26,710 bases of DNA from JAVXGM01 sp036657395. Lineage in GTDB: Bacteria; Bacillota; Clostridia; Peptostreptococcales; Anaerovoracaceae. Shown piece after piece: positions 1-7,796 of the stretch. Where the stretch lies: contig JAVXGM010000017.1 of NCBI GenBank assembly GCA_036657395.1, forward strand, positions 1 through 26,710, in the 5' to 3' direction. How positions within the stretch are numbered: the first letter of the stretch is position 1; each line of letters starts with the position of its first letter. Under the pieces are notes generated by a model. It was not told where the DNA came from. It ran no database searches and was given only the letters and a program-made list of their open reading frames with translations. A program made the translations under genes and the position numbers.

Positions 1-46
1 CAATATTTACGTGGGGTTTATTTCTTTCGAATTTTTGCTTAGCCAT
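1..46 (-). CDS. tuf: Elongation factor Tu, N-terminal 15 codons (partial, runs off left edge)
   Basis: The minus strand reads MAKQKFERNKPHVNI, the canonical start of EF-Tu, the GTPase that delivers aminoacyl-tRNA to the ribosome. The ATG is at 46-44 and a perfect AGGAGG ribosome-binding site lies at 60-55. The rest of the gene lies outside the window. It sits just downstream of tRNA-Thr and both are probably expressed from the promoter at 185-213. A tRNA-Thr(GGU) directly before tuf is also seen at E. coli tufB. In Firmicutes, rpmG-secE-nusG usually follow at this locus, but that cannot be seen here. Confidence 0.95.
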   Translation of the reverse strand, partial: MAKQKFERNKPHVNI

Positions 47-90
47 TTTTGTTTCCTCCTAATAAGATCTTCATAGGTTTTGATATAATT

Positions 91-167
<77 letters not shown>

Positions 168-184
168 AAACGGATCTGATTCAT

Positions 185-213
185 ATGGTACTATATTTTA
201 CTTATCATGTCAA
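185..213 (-). promoter_or_regulatory. Sigma-A promoter for tRNA-Thr-tuf
   Basis: On the minus strand a perfect -35 TTGACA (213-208) is followed by a 17-bp spacer and -10 TACCAT (190-185). The predicted start is about 10 nt upstream of the tRNA 5' end. It lies just after the sigH stop codon. This gives tRNA-Thr and tuf a strong promoter independent of sigH readthrough. Confidence 0.75.
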
Positions 214-227
214 TAAATCCCTTTGAT

Positions 228-866
228 TTACTGGCATAGATAGGCAAGTATTTTTTTCTTTATTCTCTGTATGGCATTATCTATAGCTTTTGGTGTTTTT
301 TCAGTAATTCCAGCTATTTCCAGATAACCTTTTCCTTGAAGGTATTCATTCCACACCTTCATTTCAAGGTTACTAAACATACCTCCATCGTTTGACAAAA
401 TATAATTCATAACGTCCTTAATCACTAGGAGCTCCTCTGGGTCTGCCTCACTGCCTGCCGGTAGTGTTTCTTGCAATGTGGCATTCTCTTGCCCTATTGT
501 CTCTCCAACTGGATTGTTTAAAGAGATGGACGTATTTAGTGGGGAGTGTTTCTTTCGATTGGCGGTCTTAATGGCTGTGATAATCTGCCGATTGATACAA
601 AGCTCTGCAAATGTATGAAAAGAAGCTGTTCTCTCAGGTTTATAGCTTTTAATGGCTTTAAACAGTCCAATCATCCCTTCTTGAACAACGTCATCTCCAT
701 CGGCACCCATGATAAAGTAAAGCTGAGCTCTTATCCTCACTACATCTTTGTATTTTCTGATAAGATATTCCTCCGCATGTAAATCTCCTACTTGGGCGAT
801 TTGCACTAGCTTCTCGTCTGTTAAATTTTCAAGCTCGCCTTCCCTTAGGTTTTTTCTATTTTCCAT
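228..866 (-). CDS. sigH: RNA polymerase sigma-H factor (Spo0H)
   Basis: The 212-aa product matches B. subtilis SigH along its length. It has the region 2 core (VQEGMIGLFKAIKSY), the FAELCINRQIITAIKTA segment and a C-terminal region 4 helix-turn-helix ending in AIDNAIQRIKKKI. SigH drives transition-state and early sporulation genes, acting upstream of Spo0A amplification and the sigma-F/sigma-E programmes. Two adjacent starts are possible, GTG at 869 or ATG at 866. I chose the ATG because neither has a clear Shine-Dalgarno. The start overlaps the end of rlmB by 11 nt, suggesting translational coupling. The B. subtilis neighbour yacP (rae1), between rlmB and sigH, is absent here. Confidence 0.95.
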   Translation of the reverse strand: MENRKNLREGELENLTDEKLVQIAQVGDLHAEEYLIRKYKDVVRIRAQLYFIMGADGDDVVQEGMIGLFKAIKSYKPERTASFHTFAELCINRQIITAIKTANRKKHSPLNTSISLNNPVGETIGQENATLQETLPAGSEADPEELLVIKDVMNYILSNDGGMFSNLEMKVWNEYLQGKGYLEIAGITEKTPKAIDNAIQRIKKKILAYLCQ

Positions 867-1584
867 CACGTTGTCTTACAACTTCGTACATAAGGATTGC
901 CGCCGCATTGGATGCATTTAAAGATGTAATTTCTCCCTTCATAGGAATGGACAGGACAAAATCTGATTTTTCTTTGACCAATTTACTCACACCAATGCCT
1001 TCTCCACCAACTACTAGGGCAATGTTTCCTGTAAGATCCTGCTTGGTGTAGCTAACGTCATTCATGTCGCAAGCACCAATCCAAAGCCCATGGTCTTTTA
1101 GCTTTTCTATTGTATTTGCAATGCTTGAAACTTTGGCGCAAAGGACGTGTTCTACTGCACCTGCAGAAGCTTTTACTACAGTCTTTGTAATGTCTACTGC
1201 TCGCCTTTTGGGAATGATGATTCCATGGGCACCAGCGCAATCTGCTGTTCTCATTATAGCGCCTAGGTTGTGAGGGTCTTCTAGGCCGTCAAGGATAATG
1301 ACAAAGGGAGCTTCCCCTTTTGCTTTTGCCTTGTCCAAAATATCTTCTACTTCACAGTAGGTATATTCGCTCACCTGGGCAATTACCCCTTGATGGACAC
1401 CATTTTCTGCCATTTTATCAATGATATTTCTATCTTTAAAGTCTATGGGAATATTTTTTTCCCGAGCTATGGCTACTATTTTTTTAATGGAACCTTCTGC
1501 TCCGTTAGCTATTGTTAGTTTGCTAACTTGTCTTTCGCTCTTTAGAGCTTCTATTACTGCATTTCTGCCGATTATATTGTTCAT
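856..1584 (-). CDS. rlmB: 23S rRNA 2'-O-methyltransferase, TrmH/SpoU family (RlmB-type)
   Basis: SpoU-family SAM-dependent methyltransferase of 242 aa, expected to methylate the ribose of G2251 in the 23S peptidyl-transferase loop. An N-terminal L30e-like substrate-binding domain (IIGRNAVIEALKS at the start) precedes the knotted SPOUT domain. SPOUT motifs visible are motif 1 (LEDPHNLGAIMRTADCAGA), motif 2 (KASAGAVEHV) and motif 3 (SLNASNAAAILMYE). An in-frame ATG lies 4 codons upstream at 1596, but GGAGGAAAAA directly precedes the internal ATG at 1584, so that start is preferred. It overlaps sigH at its 3' end. The paralogous TrmH-like methyltransferases are the main alternative. Gene position next to sigH and mrnC supports RlmB (YacO). 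Confidence 0.92.
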   Translation of the reverse strand: MNNIIGRNAVIEALKSERQVSKLTIANGAEGSIKKIVAIAREKNIPIDFKDRNIIDKMAENGVHQGVIAQVSEYTYCEVEDILDKAKAKGEAPFVIILDGLEDPHNLGAIMRTADCAGAHGIIIPKRRAVDITKTVVKASAGAVEHVLCAKVSSIANTIEKLKDHGLWIGACDMNDVSYTKQDLTGNIALVVGGEGIGVSKLVKEKSDFVLSIPMKGEITSLNASNAAAILMYEVVRQRDGK

Positions 1585-1657
1585 TTTTTCCTCCATTTGT
1601 GAGGGATGAGGCCAGCCTTTGCTCTTCTTTATCTTAGTAGCGACGGGCCTTACCGTT

Positions 1658-2140
1658 TTATTTTCGCTTGTACTGATAGAAGCGGTATCTAGTGCCGTTT
1701 TCCACGTGAAGCTTGCTTTCGGCTACCATTTCTATGTTTGGATCTTTATCTAAGTTGGGGAATTTTCTGTCTGCATCATAGCTTTCATCTAACTTTGTGA
1801 CAAAAAAAGTGTGGCAGTCTTCCATAAATTGTTCGTATATGGACTGTCCACCTGCAACGAATACCTGATCATCTTGTGAAAGCTGGCACATAAGTTGTTC
1901 CTTGGAGTGGTATACTTTACACCCTGGAGCCTTGTATTCTTTATTTTCCGTTAAGACGATATTTTGCCTTCCAGGAAGTGGTTTGCTTCCTGGCAAGGAT
2001 TCTAAGGTTTTTCGCCCCATAATAATGGTCTTTCCTAAGGTCTTTTTTTTAAAGTAGGCTAGCTCTCCTGGTAGGTGTACTAACAGGCCACCATCCCTCC
2101 CAATAGACCAGTTTCGGTCTACCACTACGATTGCGTTCAT
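1658..2140 (-). CDS. dfrA: Dihydrofolate reductase
   Basis: A 160-aa type I DHFR that reduces dihydrofolate to tetrahydrofolate with NADPH, regenerating the folate oxidised by ThyA encoded just upstream. Visible family features are AIVVVDRNWSIGRDG at the N-terminus, LAYFKKKT, IIMGRKTLESLP (NADPH binding) and VFVAGGQSIYEQF. The catalytic acid that is Asp27 in E. coli is Glu26 here (LPGELAYF), as in vertebrate DHFR. The usually conserved PW before HLP is LV (Val21). A GGAGGTG ribosome-binding site fixes the start. The gene follows the thyA stop by 17 nt, so the two are co-transcribed. Confidence 0.93.
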   Translation of the reverse strand: MNAIVVVDRNWSIGRDGGLLVHLPGELAYFKKKTLGKTIIMGRKTLESLPGSKPLPGRQNIVLTENKEYKAPGCKVYHSKEQLMCQLSQDDQVFVAGGQSIYEQFMEDCHTFFVTKLDESYDADRKFPNLDKDPNIEMVAESKLHVENGTRYRFYQYKRK

Positions 2141-2157
2141 TTTTCACCTCCAATTAG

Positions 2158-2988
2158 TTATATTGCTACTGGAATATTTTTAATTTGTGGATTTTTTTCG
2201 TAATCCTCTATTTTAATGTCATCTACTGTAAACTTGTAAAAGTCCTTTACTTCTGGGTTAAGGGTAAACTTTAGGGCTGGGAAAGTAGGCCTTTTAATAA
2301 GTTCCTCCACGATTGGAATATGTCGATCATAAATATGGGCATCAGCTATGACATGAACAAGCTCTCCCGGGACAAGATCTGTCACTTGGGCAAGCATATG
2401 AATTAAGACAGCATACTGAACTACGTTCCAGTTGTTGGCAACTAGTATATCTTGGGATCTTTGGTTTAAAATCCCATTAAGCTTGTTACCTGTCACGTTG
2501 AATGTCATACTATATGCACATGGCTCTAGCCCCATTTCCAAAAGATCGTCAAATTTGTAAATATTGGTGAGAATCCTTCTGGAATATGGAGTGTTTTTCA
2601 GCTGCCATATTACGTTGTCCACTTGATCCATTTCTCCTTGGCTAAACTTATATTTTACGCCAAGCTGATAACCGTAGGCTTTGCCAATAGATCCATCTTT
2701 GTCTGCCCATTGATCCCAAATTCTGCTGCTGAGATCATTAATGTTGTTTGATTTCTTCTGCCAGATCCACAGCATTTCGTCTACTGCTGATTTAATGGCT
2801 GTGGGCCTTAGGGTAATTGCTGGGAATTCTTCTGCCAAGTCGTATCTGCTGATTTGGGCGAAGGATTTGACTGTATGTGCTGGTGTTCCGTCTTCCCATT
2901 TTGCTCTAACCTTTTGGCCTTTTGTTGAAAATCCATTTGTCAGTACATTTTGGCATATTGCTTTAAATTGGTTGTCTGCTTTACTCAT
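2158..2988 (-). CDS. thyA: Thymidylate synthase (ThyA, folate-dependent)
   Basis: A 276-aa ThyA-type synthase converting dUMP and methylene-tetrahydrofolate to dTMP and dihydrofolate. The catalytic Cys is C157 in LEPCAYS and the phosphate-binding QRSQD motif is at 176-180. NNWNVVQYAVLIHMLAQVT and HIYDRH near the C-terminus are the dUMP- and folate-binding segments. The sequence is divergent from E. coli ThyA (PCAYS instead of PCHAF) but all key residues are present. The ribosome-binding site is GGAGTG. With the adjacent DHFR gene it forms a closed thymidylate cycle. Many clostridia carry flavin-dependent thyX at this genomic position instead (from memory), so the locus content differs here. 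Confidence 0.93.
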   Translation of the reverse strand: MSKADNQFKAICQNVLTNGFSTKGQKVRAKWEDGTPAHTVKSFAQISRYDLAEEFPAITLRPTAIKSAVDEMLWIWQKKSNNINDLSSRIWDQWADKDGSIGKAYGYQLGVKYKFSQGEMDQVDNVIWQLKNTPYSRRILTNIYKFDDLLEMGLEPCAYSMTFNVTGNKLNGILNQRSQDILVANNWNVVQYAVLIHMLAQVTDLVPGELVHVIADAHIYDRHIPIVEELIKRPTFPALKFTLNPEVKDFYKFTVDDIKIEDYEKNPQIKNIPVAI

Positions 2989-3012
2989 TTTTTCACTCCA
3001 TTTATTTTTAGG

Positions 3013-3228
3013 CTAAAAGATTACGTACCTTATGAATATTCCTATTAGACCTAGAACTATTACTGCTATGTATATCTTTTCTGTGGTGTTTAGATTTTTT
3101 AGACCTTTTGGTTGGCCTCCTGCTTCTTCTTGGCGCCGGCGATTCTCTTTGTCGTATTCCCTGCTGGTCTTGTAATAATCTGTGAACATATCTCTCGCCT
3201 TATTTCTGGTTTTTTTCCCTTTTGACAT
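3013..3228 (-). CDS. Small hypothetical protein with C-terminal membrane anchor
   Basis: The 71-aa product has no family I recognise. The N-terminal 40 residues are very basic and polar (MSKGKKTRNKARDMF..., then a DKENRRRQEE stretch). They are followed by one hydrophobic helix at the C-terminus (IYIAVIVLGLIGIFIRYVIF), which suggests a tail-anchored membrane protein with a cytoplasmic charged head. GGGGTGG lies 6 nt before the ATG at 3228. A GTG 4 codons upstream (3240) overlaps that site and is less likely. The gene overlaps mrnC by 29 nt and precedes thyA by 24 nt, so it is in the operon. Function unknown. Confidence 0.7.
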   Translation of the reverse strand: MSKGKKTRNKARDMFTDYYKTSREYDKENRRRQEEAGGQPKGLKNLNTTEKIYIAVIVLGLIGIFIRYVIF

Positions 3229-3625
3229 TTTCCACCCCACTACTATTAATTAGCATTACCGATTGATCAATGATCCATTCTAGGCGATCTTCTTGTTTTG
3301 TCAAATATAAGTAACCTACTAAAGCTTCAAAAGCTGTGGCAAGTTTATAGATAACCGGGCTGACATTTCTTGGCTTGGACATAATCTTTCGATTTCTAGC
3401 ACGTCTGACTAATGAGGTTTCTTCATCAGTGAGCTGACTCATAAGTCCCTTGATGACCAATGCCTGCGCTTCGGCTCTAACAAATGCGACAGTATAGCGA
3501 TGGAGCATATCCACATTGGCATGGTTATCTTTAAGTAGATATTTGCGAATGGCCACTTCATAAACCCCATCGCCGATGTAGGCAAGGGCCGTTGTATTAA
3601 TCTGTTTTACCTTTAATTCATTCAT
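3200..3625 (-). CDS. mrnC: Mini-ribonuclease 3
   Basis: The 141-aa protein has an RNase III catalytic domain without the double-stranded RNA-binding domain, as in B. subtilis MrnC, which matures the ends of 23S rRNA precursor. The signature segment is LAYIGDGVYEVAIRKYLL (the Asp is a metal ligand). A second acidic motif is ATAFEALVGYLYL, and the basic RRARNRK...KPRNVSP segment lies between them. Its ATG overlaps the cysS stop (ATGA), so the two are translationally coupled. The cysS-mrnC-rlmB neighbourhood is conserved across Firmicutes. Confidence 0.94.
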   Translation of the reverse strand: MNELKVKQINTTALAYIGDGVYEVAIRKYLLKDNHANVDMLHRYTVAFVRAEAQALVIKGLMSQLTDEETSLVRRARNRKIMSKPRNVSPVIYKLATAFEALVGYLYLTKQEDRLEWIIDQSVMLINSSGVENVKREKNQK

Positions 3626-5019
3626 CCTTTAATAATTTGCACTCCTTGTGGTGTATCCTTTATTGTGATTCCCTTTGCGGCTAATATGTCTCTTATCTCA
3701 TCTGCTTTTGCAAAGTTTTTGTCTTCTCTGGCTTGCCTTCTCTGATCAACTAAATCTTGGATCTGTGTGTCGATGCCTTGATCCTTTTCCTGCTGTAAAA
3801 GTCCTAAAACAGCGGTAAGTTCTAGAAGAAGTGCCAGTGCCTTTTGGGCATATTCCTTTGAAGCACCGTCTTTTACCTGGGTGTTAATTGCCGTAATCAA
3901 TTCGAATATGGCTGAAATTGCATCTGCTGTGTTTAGATCGTCATCCATAGTCTTGATAAACTCTTCCTTGTAGGTATCTAGGCTCTCTAAGGCTTTCTTT
4001 TCCTCTTCAGTCATGGTGCCAATTCCTGTGGTAATCAAGTGATTCAGGTTGTCTTTGGAATTTTCCATTCGAGTTAATCCTTGTTTTGCCTGTTCCATAA
4101 GATCATGGTTGAAGTTAATTGGGTTTCTGTAGTGCCCTGACAACAGGAAGAATCGAATCACTTCGCCGCTGTAATCCTTTAGAATATCTCTTACTGTGAA
4201 GAAGTTTCCTTTGGACTTGGACATTTTTTCGTTGTCTATAGTAATGTAGCCATTGTGCATCCAGTAGTTTGCAAAGGGCTTACCATTGTGTGCTTCTGAC
4301 TGTGCCACTTCATTTTCGTGATGTGGGAATGTTAGATCTTGGCCGCCTGCATGTATGTCAATAGTGTCCCCTAAGTAACGCTTACACATTGTGGAGCATT
4401 CGATGTGCCATCCTGGACGGCCCATTCCCCATGGTGATTGCCATGCAATCTCTTCATCGCTTTTTCTTGCCTTCCAGAGAGCAAAGTCTAGTGGGTCTTT
4501 TTTCTTGTCTCCCACTTGAACTCTAGCGCCTGACTCTAGGTCTTCTATGTTCTGACCGGATAGCTTTCCGTAGCCTTCAAACTTTCTGGTGCTGTAATAT
4601 ACGTCTCCCTCTACTTCATAGGCATAGCCTTTATCAATTAGGTCTGTTACAAAGGCAATGATCTGATCCATATTCTCTGTTACTTTAGGGTGGACGGTGG
4701 CTTTTTTAACGTTGAGTGCCCCTGCGTCCTTGTAATATTCTTCAATGTACTGCTCGCTAACTTCTCCTGGAGCTCTGCCCTCTTCTTTCGCCTTGTTGAT
4801 AATCTTGTCATCTACATCGGTAAAGTTTTGTGCAAAGTTAACTTTTTCTCCTCGGTACTCTAGGTATTTTCTAAGAGTATCAAACACAACAAATGGTCTA
4901 GCATTGCCTATATGAAAATAATTGTATACTGTAGGACCGCAAACATAAATTTTTATTTCATTTTTATCTAGAGGTATAAATTCCTCTTTTTTTCTGGTAA
5001 GTGTGTTGTAAATCTTCAT
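3622..5019 (-). CDS. cysS: Cysteinyl-tRNA synthetase
   Basis: Class I aminoacyl-tRNA synthetase of 465 aa, full length for the family. The HIGN motif is at 36-39 and KMSKS at 265-269. The zinc site that discriminates cysteine is intact: C27, C208, H233 and E237, in register with E. coli C28/C209/H234/E238. The C-terminal DALR and anticodon-binding domains follow. It lies 4 nt after cysE, pairing cysteine biosynthesis with its use. No T-box leader is present upstream of cysE in the 123-bp gap, so tRNA-Cys antitermination is not supported here. Confidence 0.97.
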   Translation of the reverse strand: MKIYNTLTRKKEEFIPLDKNEIKIYVCGPTVYNYFHIGNARPFVVFDTLRKYLEYRGEKVNFAQNFTDVDDKIINKAKEEGRAPGEVSEQYIEEYYKDAGALNVKKATVHPKVTENMDQIIAFVTDLIDKGYAYEVEGDVYYSTRKFEGYGKLSGQNIEDLESGARVQVGDKKKDPLDFALWKARKSDEEIAWQSPWGMGRPGWHIECSTMCKRYLGDTIDIHAGGQDLTFPHHENEVAQSEAHNGKPFANYWMHNGYITIDNEKMSKSKGNFFTVRDILKDYSGEVIRFFLLSGHYRNPINFNHDLMEQAKQGLTRMENSKDNLNHLITTGIGTMTEEEKKALESLDTYKEEFIKTMDDDLNTADAISAIFELITAINTQVKDGASKEYAQKALALLLELTAVLGLLQQEKDQGIDTQIQDLVDQRRQAREDKNFAKADEIRDILAAKGITIKDTPQGVQIIKG

Positions 5020-5023
5020 AATT

Positions 5024-5656
5024 TTAATTCCTTTCTCTCAGTTTATTTTCAAGCATTACAATACGTCTTCTCAGGCACTCCAGCTCCACTGCTATTGGAT
5101 CTGGCATATCCACTTGGTTTAAATCATCTGTAGTCTGTCCGCTTCGCCTTACGATGGTCCCAGGTATTCCTACTACAGTGCAGCCGCTTGGAATCTCTTT
5201 TAGAACTACGGCACCAGCGCCGATCTTTACGTCATCTCCCACTTTAAATGGGCCTAAAACCTTTGCTCCAGAGCTGACGATCACTCGATTTCCAATGGTA
5301 GGATGCCTCTTGCCTGTATCTTTACCCGTTCCTCCCAAAGTTACACCTTGATATATTGTAACATCGTCTCCGATTTCTGAAGTTTCGCCTATTATTACTG
5401 CCATGCCATGGTCAATAAAGCATCTTCTGCCTATTGTTGCTCCAGGATGGATTTCGATGCCTGTAAACCATCTGGTAAGTTGGGAGCTGACTCTTGCTAT
5501 GAGTTTCATGTGATGGTTGTAACACCAGTGAGCCGGCTTGTGCCAAATTAGCGCCCATACCCCTGGATAGCAGAGAAGAACCTCAAACCCGTTTCGGGCG
5601 GCAGGATCTTTTTGCAAAACCGTCTTTATATCTTCACGTACGCTTTTAAAAAACAC
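5024..5656 (-). CDS. cysE: Serine O-acetyltransferase
   Basis: The 210-aa acetyl-CoA:serine acetyltransferase makes O-acetylserine, the first committed step of cysteine synthesis. The left-handed beta-helix region is visible as hexapeptide repeats from about residue 65 (IHPGATIGRRCFIDHGMAV onward), including the family hallmark DHGMAVIIGETSEIG and the GGTGKDTGKRHPTIG loop. The N-terminal helical domain is short, as in Firmicutes. The start is GTG at 5656 with GAGAGG about 10 nt upstream. The beginning of the operon is here, right after a terminator that ends the preceding transcript. The short C-terminal tail may still mediate contact with cysteine synthase, but cysK is not in the window. Confidence 0.95.
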   Translation of the reverse strand: MFFKSVREDIKTVLQKDPAARNGFEVLLCYPGVWALIWHKPAHWCYNHHMKLIARVSSQLTRWFTGIEIHPGATIGRRCFIDHGMAVIIGETSEIGDDVTIYQGVTLGGTGKDTGKRHPTIGNRVIVSSGAKVLGPFKVGDDVKIGAGAVVLKEIPSGCTVVGIPGTIVRRSGQTTDDLNQVDMPDPIAVELECLRRRIVMLENKLRERN

Positions 5657-5695
5657 TATTTATTATCCTCTCTCTTTTTTTCTAAATAAAATAAT

Positions 5696-5719
5696 AGAGT
5701 AGGTGAACACACCTACCCT
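5696..5719 (-). terminator. Rho-independent terminator of the M23 peptidase gene
   Basis: Inverted repeat of 10 bp with one wobble (AGGGTAGGTG / CACCTACTCT on the minus strand) and a 4-nt loop. It is followed by a T-rich stretch (ATTATTTTATTT). It separates the M23 peptidase gene from cysE. Confidence 0.6.
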
Positions 5720-5779
5720 ACATTATACAATATTTATCTTTATTACGCAACGAATTACACAAGGGACTTTCACATGGGT

Positions 5780-6904
5780 TTATAGATAATTCATAGGATT
5801 AACTGGGGCATTACCAATGCGAACTTCAAAGTGAAGATGTGGCCCTGTAGAATTTCCTGTGGAGCCGACTTTTGCAATGGTTTGCCCTCGGCTTACTTTC
5901 TGACCATTTTGGGCTATAATCTTACTGCAATGAGCATAATATGTCACCATATTGTCTCCATGGTCTATTTTTATCAGGTTTCCGTAGCTGCCCGAGTAGC
6001 CAGCAGATATTACGGTGCCGCTTTTGGCCGCATGAATAGGTGTGCCTGTTGGCATTCCCAGGTCTACTCCACTATGAATCCTCCCCCACCTAGGTCCAAA
6101 TGATGATGTGATTCTGATGGATGATACTGGTTTTGCCAGATTCTCTCCATTTGTCATTGTGGATGGTTTTTCTGTGCCCAAGCCTCCTTCAGACATTCCC
6201 CTCGCAGCGACGCCTCTTGATGCTGTCTGTATGTGTTCTCCGTTTTGGGGCTGCTGTGGAAGTGGCTTTATACCTGTGAGAATTATTTCTGTTTGGGATT
6301 CTTTGAGAATTTCAGTGTTTGTAGTGTGACTTTTAACCGCCTTGCCATTTTCTTTGATTACTTCAGCGGTTACCTTTTTCAATCCAATCTCGCCTTCTGT
6401 TTTGACTTTTGTCTGCCCTGTGAACAGCTTCTTTGTCTTTTTATCTGCCCTTTTAAAGGGAATCTTTTCTTTTTTTGTAATTATTTCTCCTGTGACTACA
6501 GTGAGGCTTCCTTCTGCTTTTACTGCTTTTACTGCTTTTTTCACTGAAGCTATCCTAGGTTTTGCATCGCCAAAGCCTAGGTTCATCTCCTGAGGAGCTG
6601 TTTTTTCTTTTATTTTTATATTTATTGTTTTGTCATTTTTATAACTATCTGCTACTTCTTTAATTACCGCTTTTGCTTTTTCTTCTGATTCTACTAAGGC
6701 AACTTTTTTTCCTTCAACGGTAACATACCAAGGAGGCTTAATAAATTCTCCCCCTGCCACAATCACTGGCAGATCCATAGAACCTGTCGCCACTAGGGCT
6801 CCCAGTGTAAGCAAGCCTGCTACAATAAGTGCTGCAACTAACATTACGGCGGCTTTTGCTTTGGTCTTTTTAGTCCGAAGGACTAACATGGGTTTTTCAT
6901 TCAT
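5780..6904 (-). CDS. Membrane-anchored G5-domain M23 (LytM) peptidoglycan endopeptidase
   Basis: The 374-aa protein has a short basic cytoplasmic N-terminus and a transmembrane helix at about 18-40. A variable region with an alanine/lysine/valine repeat (KAVKAVKA near 123-130) follows, then a G5 domain at about 137-212 (ITKKEKIPF ... TEIILTG) and a C-terminal M23 metallopeptidase domain at about 262-374. The zinc and catalytic residues are complete: H277 and D281 in HSGVD, H356 and H358 in HLHFE. It is expected to cleave peptide cross-bridges in peptidoglycan from the outer face of the membrane. The G5 domain may bind glycans. It is flanked by its own terminator, and an unusual hairpin covers its ribosome-binding region. 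Confidence 0.92.
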   Translation of the reverse strand: MNEKPMLVLRTKKTKAKAAVMLVAALIVAGLLTLGALVATGSMDLPVIVAGGEFIKPPWYVTVEGKKVALVESEEKAKAVIKEVADSYKNDKTINIKIKEKTAPQEMNLGFGDAKPRIASVKKAVKAVKAEGSLTVVTGEIITKKEKIPFKRADKKTKKLFTGQTKVKTEGEIGLKKVTAEVIKENGKAVKSHTTNTEILKESQTEIILTGIKPLPQQPQNGEHIQTASRGVAARGMSEGGLGTEKPSTMTNGENLAKPVSSIRITSSFGPRWGRIHSGVDLGMPTGTPIHAAKSGTVISAGYSGSYGNLIKIDHGDNMVTYYAHCSKIIAQNGQKVSRGQTIAKVGSTGNSTGPHLHFEVRIGNAPVNPMNYL

Positions 6905-6905
6905 T

Positions 6906-6948
6906 CTATCTCTTTACCTTTCCATTTTTTTGTGGATACAAGAGATAG
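6906..6948 (-). promoter_or_regulatory. Perfect 9-bp hairpin covering the ribosome-binding region of the M23 peptidase gene
   Basis: CTATCTCTT and AAGAGATAG (6940-6948 and 6906-6914 read on the minus strand) form a perfect 9-bp stem with a 25-nt loop. The 3' arm ends one nucleotide before the ATG at 6904 and contains the nearest purine-rich Shine-Dalgarno-like sequence. A second purine tract, GGAAAGG, sits in the loop. No T-run follows, so a terminator is unlikely. A translational control hairpin is an inference. Confidence 0.4.
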
Positions 6949-6970
6949 TATTTCCCATCTAGGTATGAAT

Positions 6971-7795
6971 TTATACCATATTATTGAATTTTTGCTCCAT
7001 ATCAAGTCTTCCATGGCAATCCGAGCCAGTGGTAATGTGAAGGTGATATTTTTCTGCAATTTCTACGAATTTAAGGCATTCCTCTTTGCTGTGATCCTTA
7101 TGATAACATTCTATGCCCTTGAGTCCTGCTGTCTTTAATTCTTTAATAAGGAGGTCTAATTTTTCATAAAATCCCTGGCAGCCGGGTCTCCCGAATTCTT
7201 TAATCTGAATGGGATGGGCTAAAACCGCCATTCCACCTGCCTCCTTTATGACCTGAATTGCTTCTTTTGTTTGTATCTTTGTTTTTTTCACTGCCATAGC
7301 TTCTTTGGATCCAAGAAATTTTCCTTTTTCGAAGGCTTCTTTTTCGGTTTTGATGGCGCCTAGTTTTACTAGTGCTCTGGCAATATTTGGTTTACCTATA
7401 TAGTTTTCTCCCTGGCGTGATATAAGATCTTCTACTTTTAAATCGTAGCCTTGGCTTTTCAGGACTCTCAGCATCTTTTCATTTCGAGCATGCCTATTCT
7501 CACGAAGGGTTTGTAAAGCTTCTGTCAGTTTATGGTTTTTTATATCAATGTAGTAGCCTAAAATGTGAAGGCTGATGTCATCTTCTGTTACAGTTGCTAT
7601 TTCAACACCAGGAACTACCTGAAGTTCCAGGGCTTCCCCTGCAATCATGGCTTCGTGAACTCCGTCAACTCCGTCGTGGTCGGTTATGGATATCATGTCG
7701 TATTCTAAGGCTTTGGCCTGTTTTACGATTTCTGTTGGGGTTTGTGTCCCGTCAGAATAGTTAGTATGAATGTGAAAATCAACTTTGTATGACAT
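6971..7795 (-). CDS. PHP-domain phosphoesterase (RNase AM / nucleoside 3',5'-bisphosphate phosphatase type)
   Basis: The 274-aa PHP-domain protein keeps the metal-binding set: HIH in DFHIHTNYSDG, ITDHD, VPGVEI, LHILGYY, VLAHP and the C-terminal GSDCHG. Members of this family (YciV/RnmA, and a Chromobacterium phosphatase) hydrolyse 3',5'-nucleoside bisphosphates or trim RNA 5' ends. The ATG at 7795 lies 1 nt after the stop of the upstream permease, with GAGAGG in that gene's last codons. An upstream in-frame start at 7822 would overlap the permease and is rejected. Being the last gene after a nucleoside ABC operon fits a nucleotide-scavenging role, but substrate is not shown by sequence. Confidence 0.85.
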   Translation of the reverse strand: MSYKVDFHIHTNYSDGTQTPTEIVKQAKALEYDMISITDHDGVDGVHEAMIAGEALELQVVPGVEIATVTEDDISLHILGYYIDIKNHKLTEALQTLRENRHARNEKMLRVLKSQGYDLKVEDLISRQGENYIGKPNIARALVKLGAIKTEKEAFEKGKFLGSKEAMAVKKTKIQTKEAIQVIKEAGGMAVLAHPIQIKEFGRPGCQGFYEKLDLLIKELKTAGLKGIECYHKDHSKEECLKFVEIAEKYHLHITTGSDCHGRLDMEQKFNNMV

Positions 7796-7796
7796 T

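Noticed and set aside
5657..5779. T-box or other riboswitch before cysE-cysS
   Set aside because: The gap is only 123 bp, contains the terminator of the previous gene, and shows neither the T-box sequence nor specifier-loop architecture.
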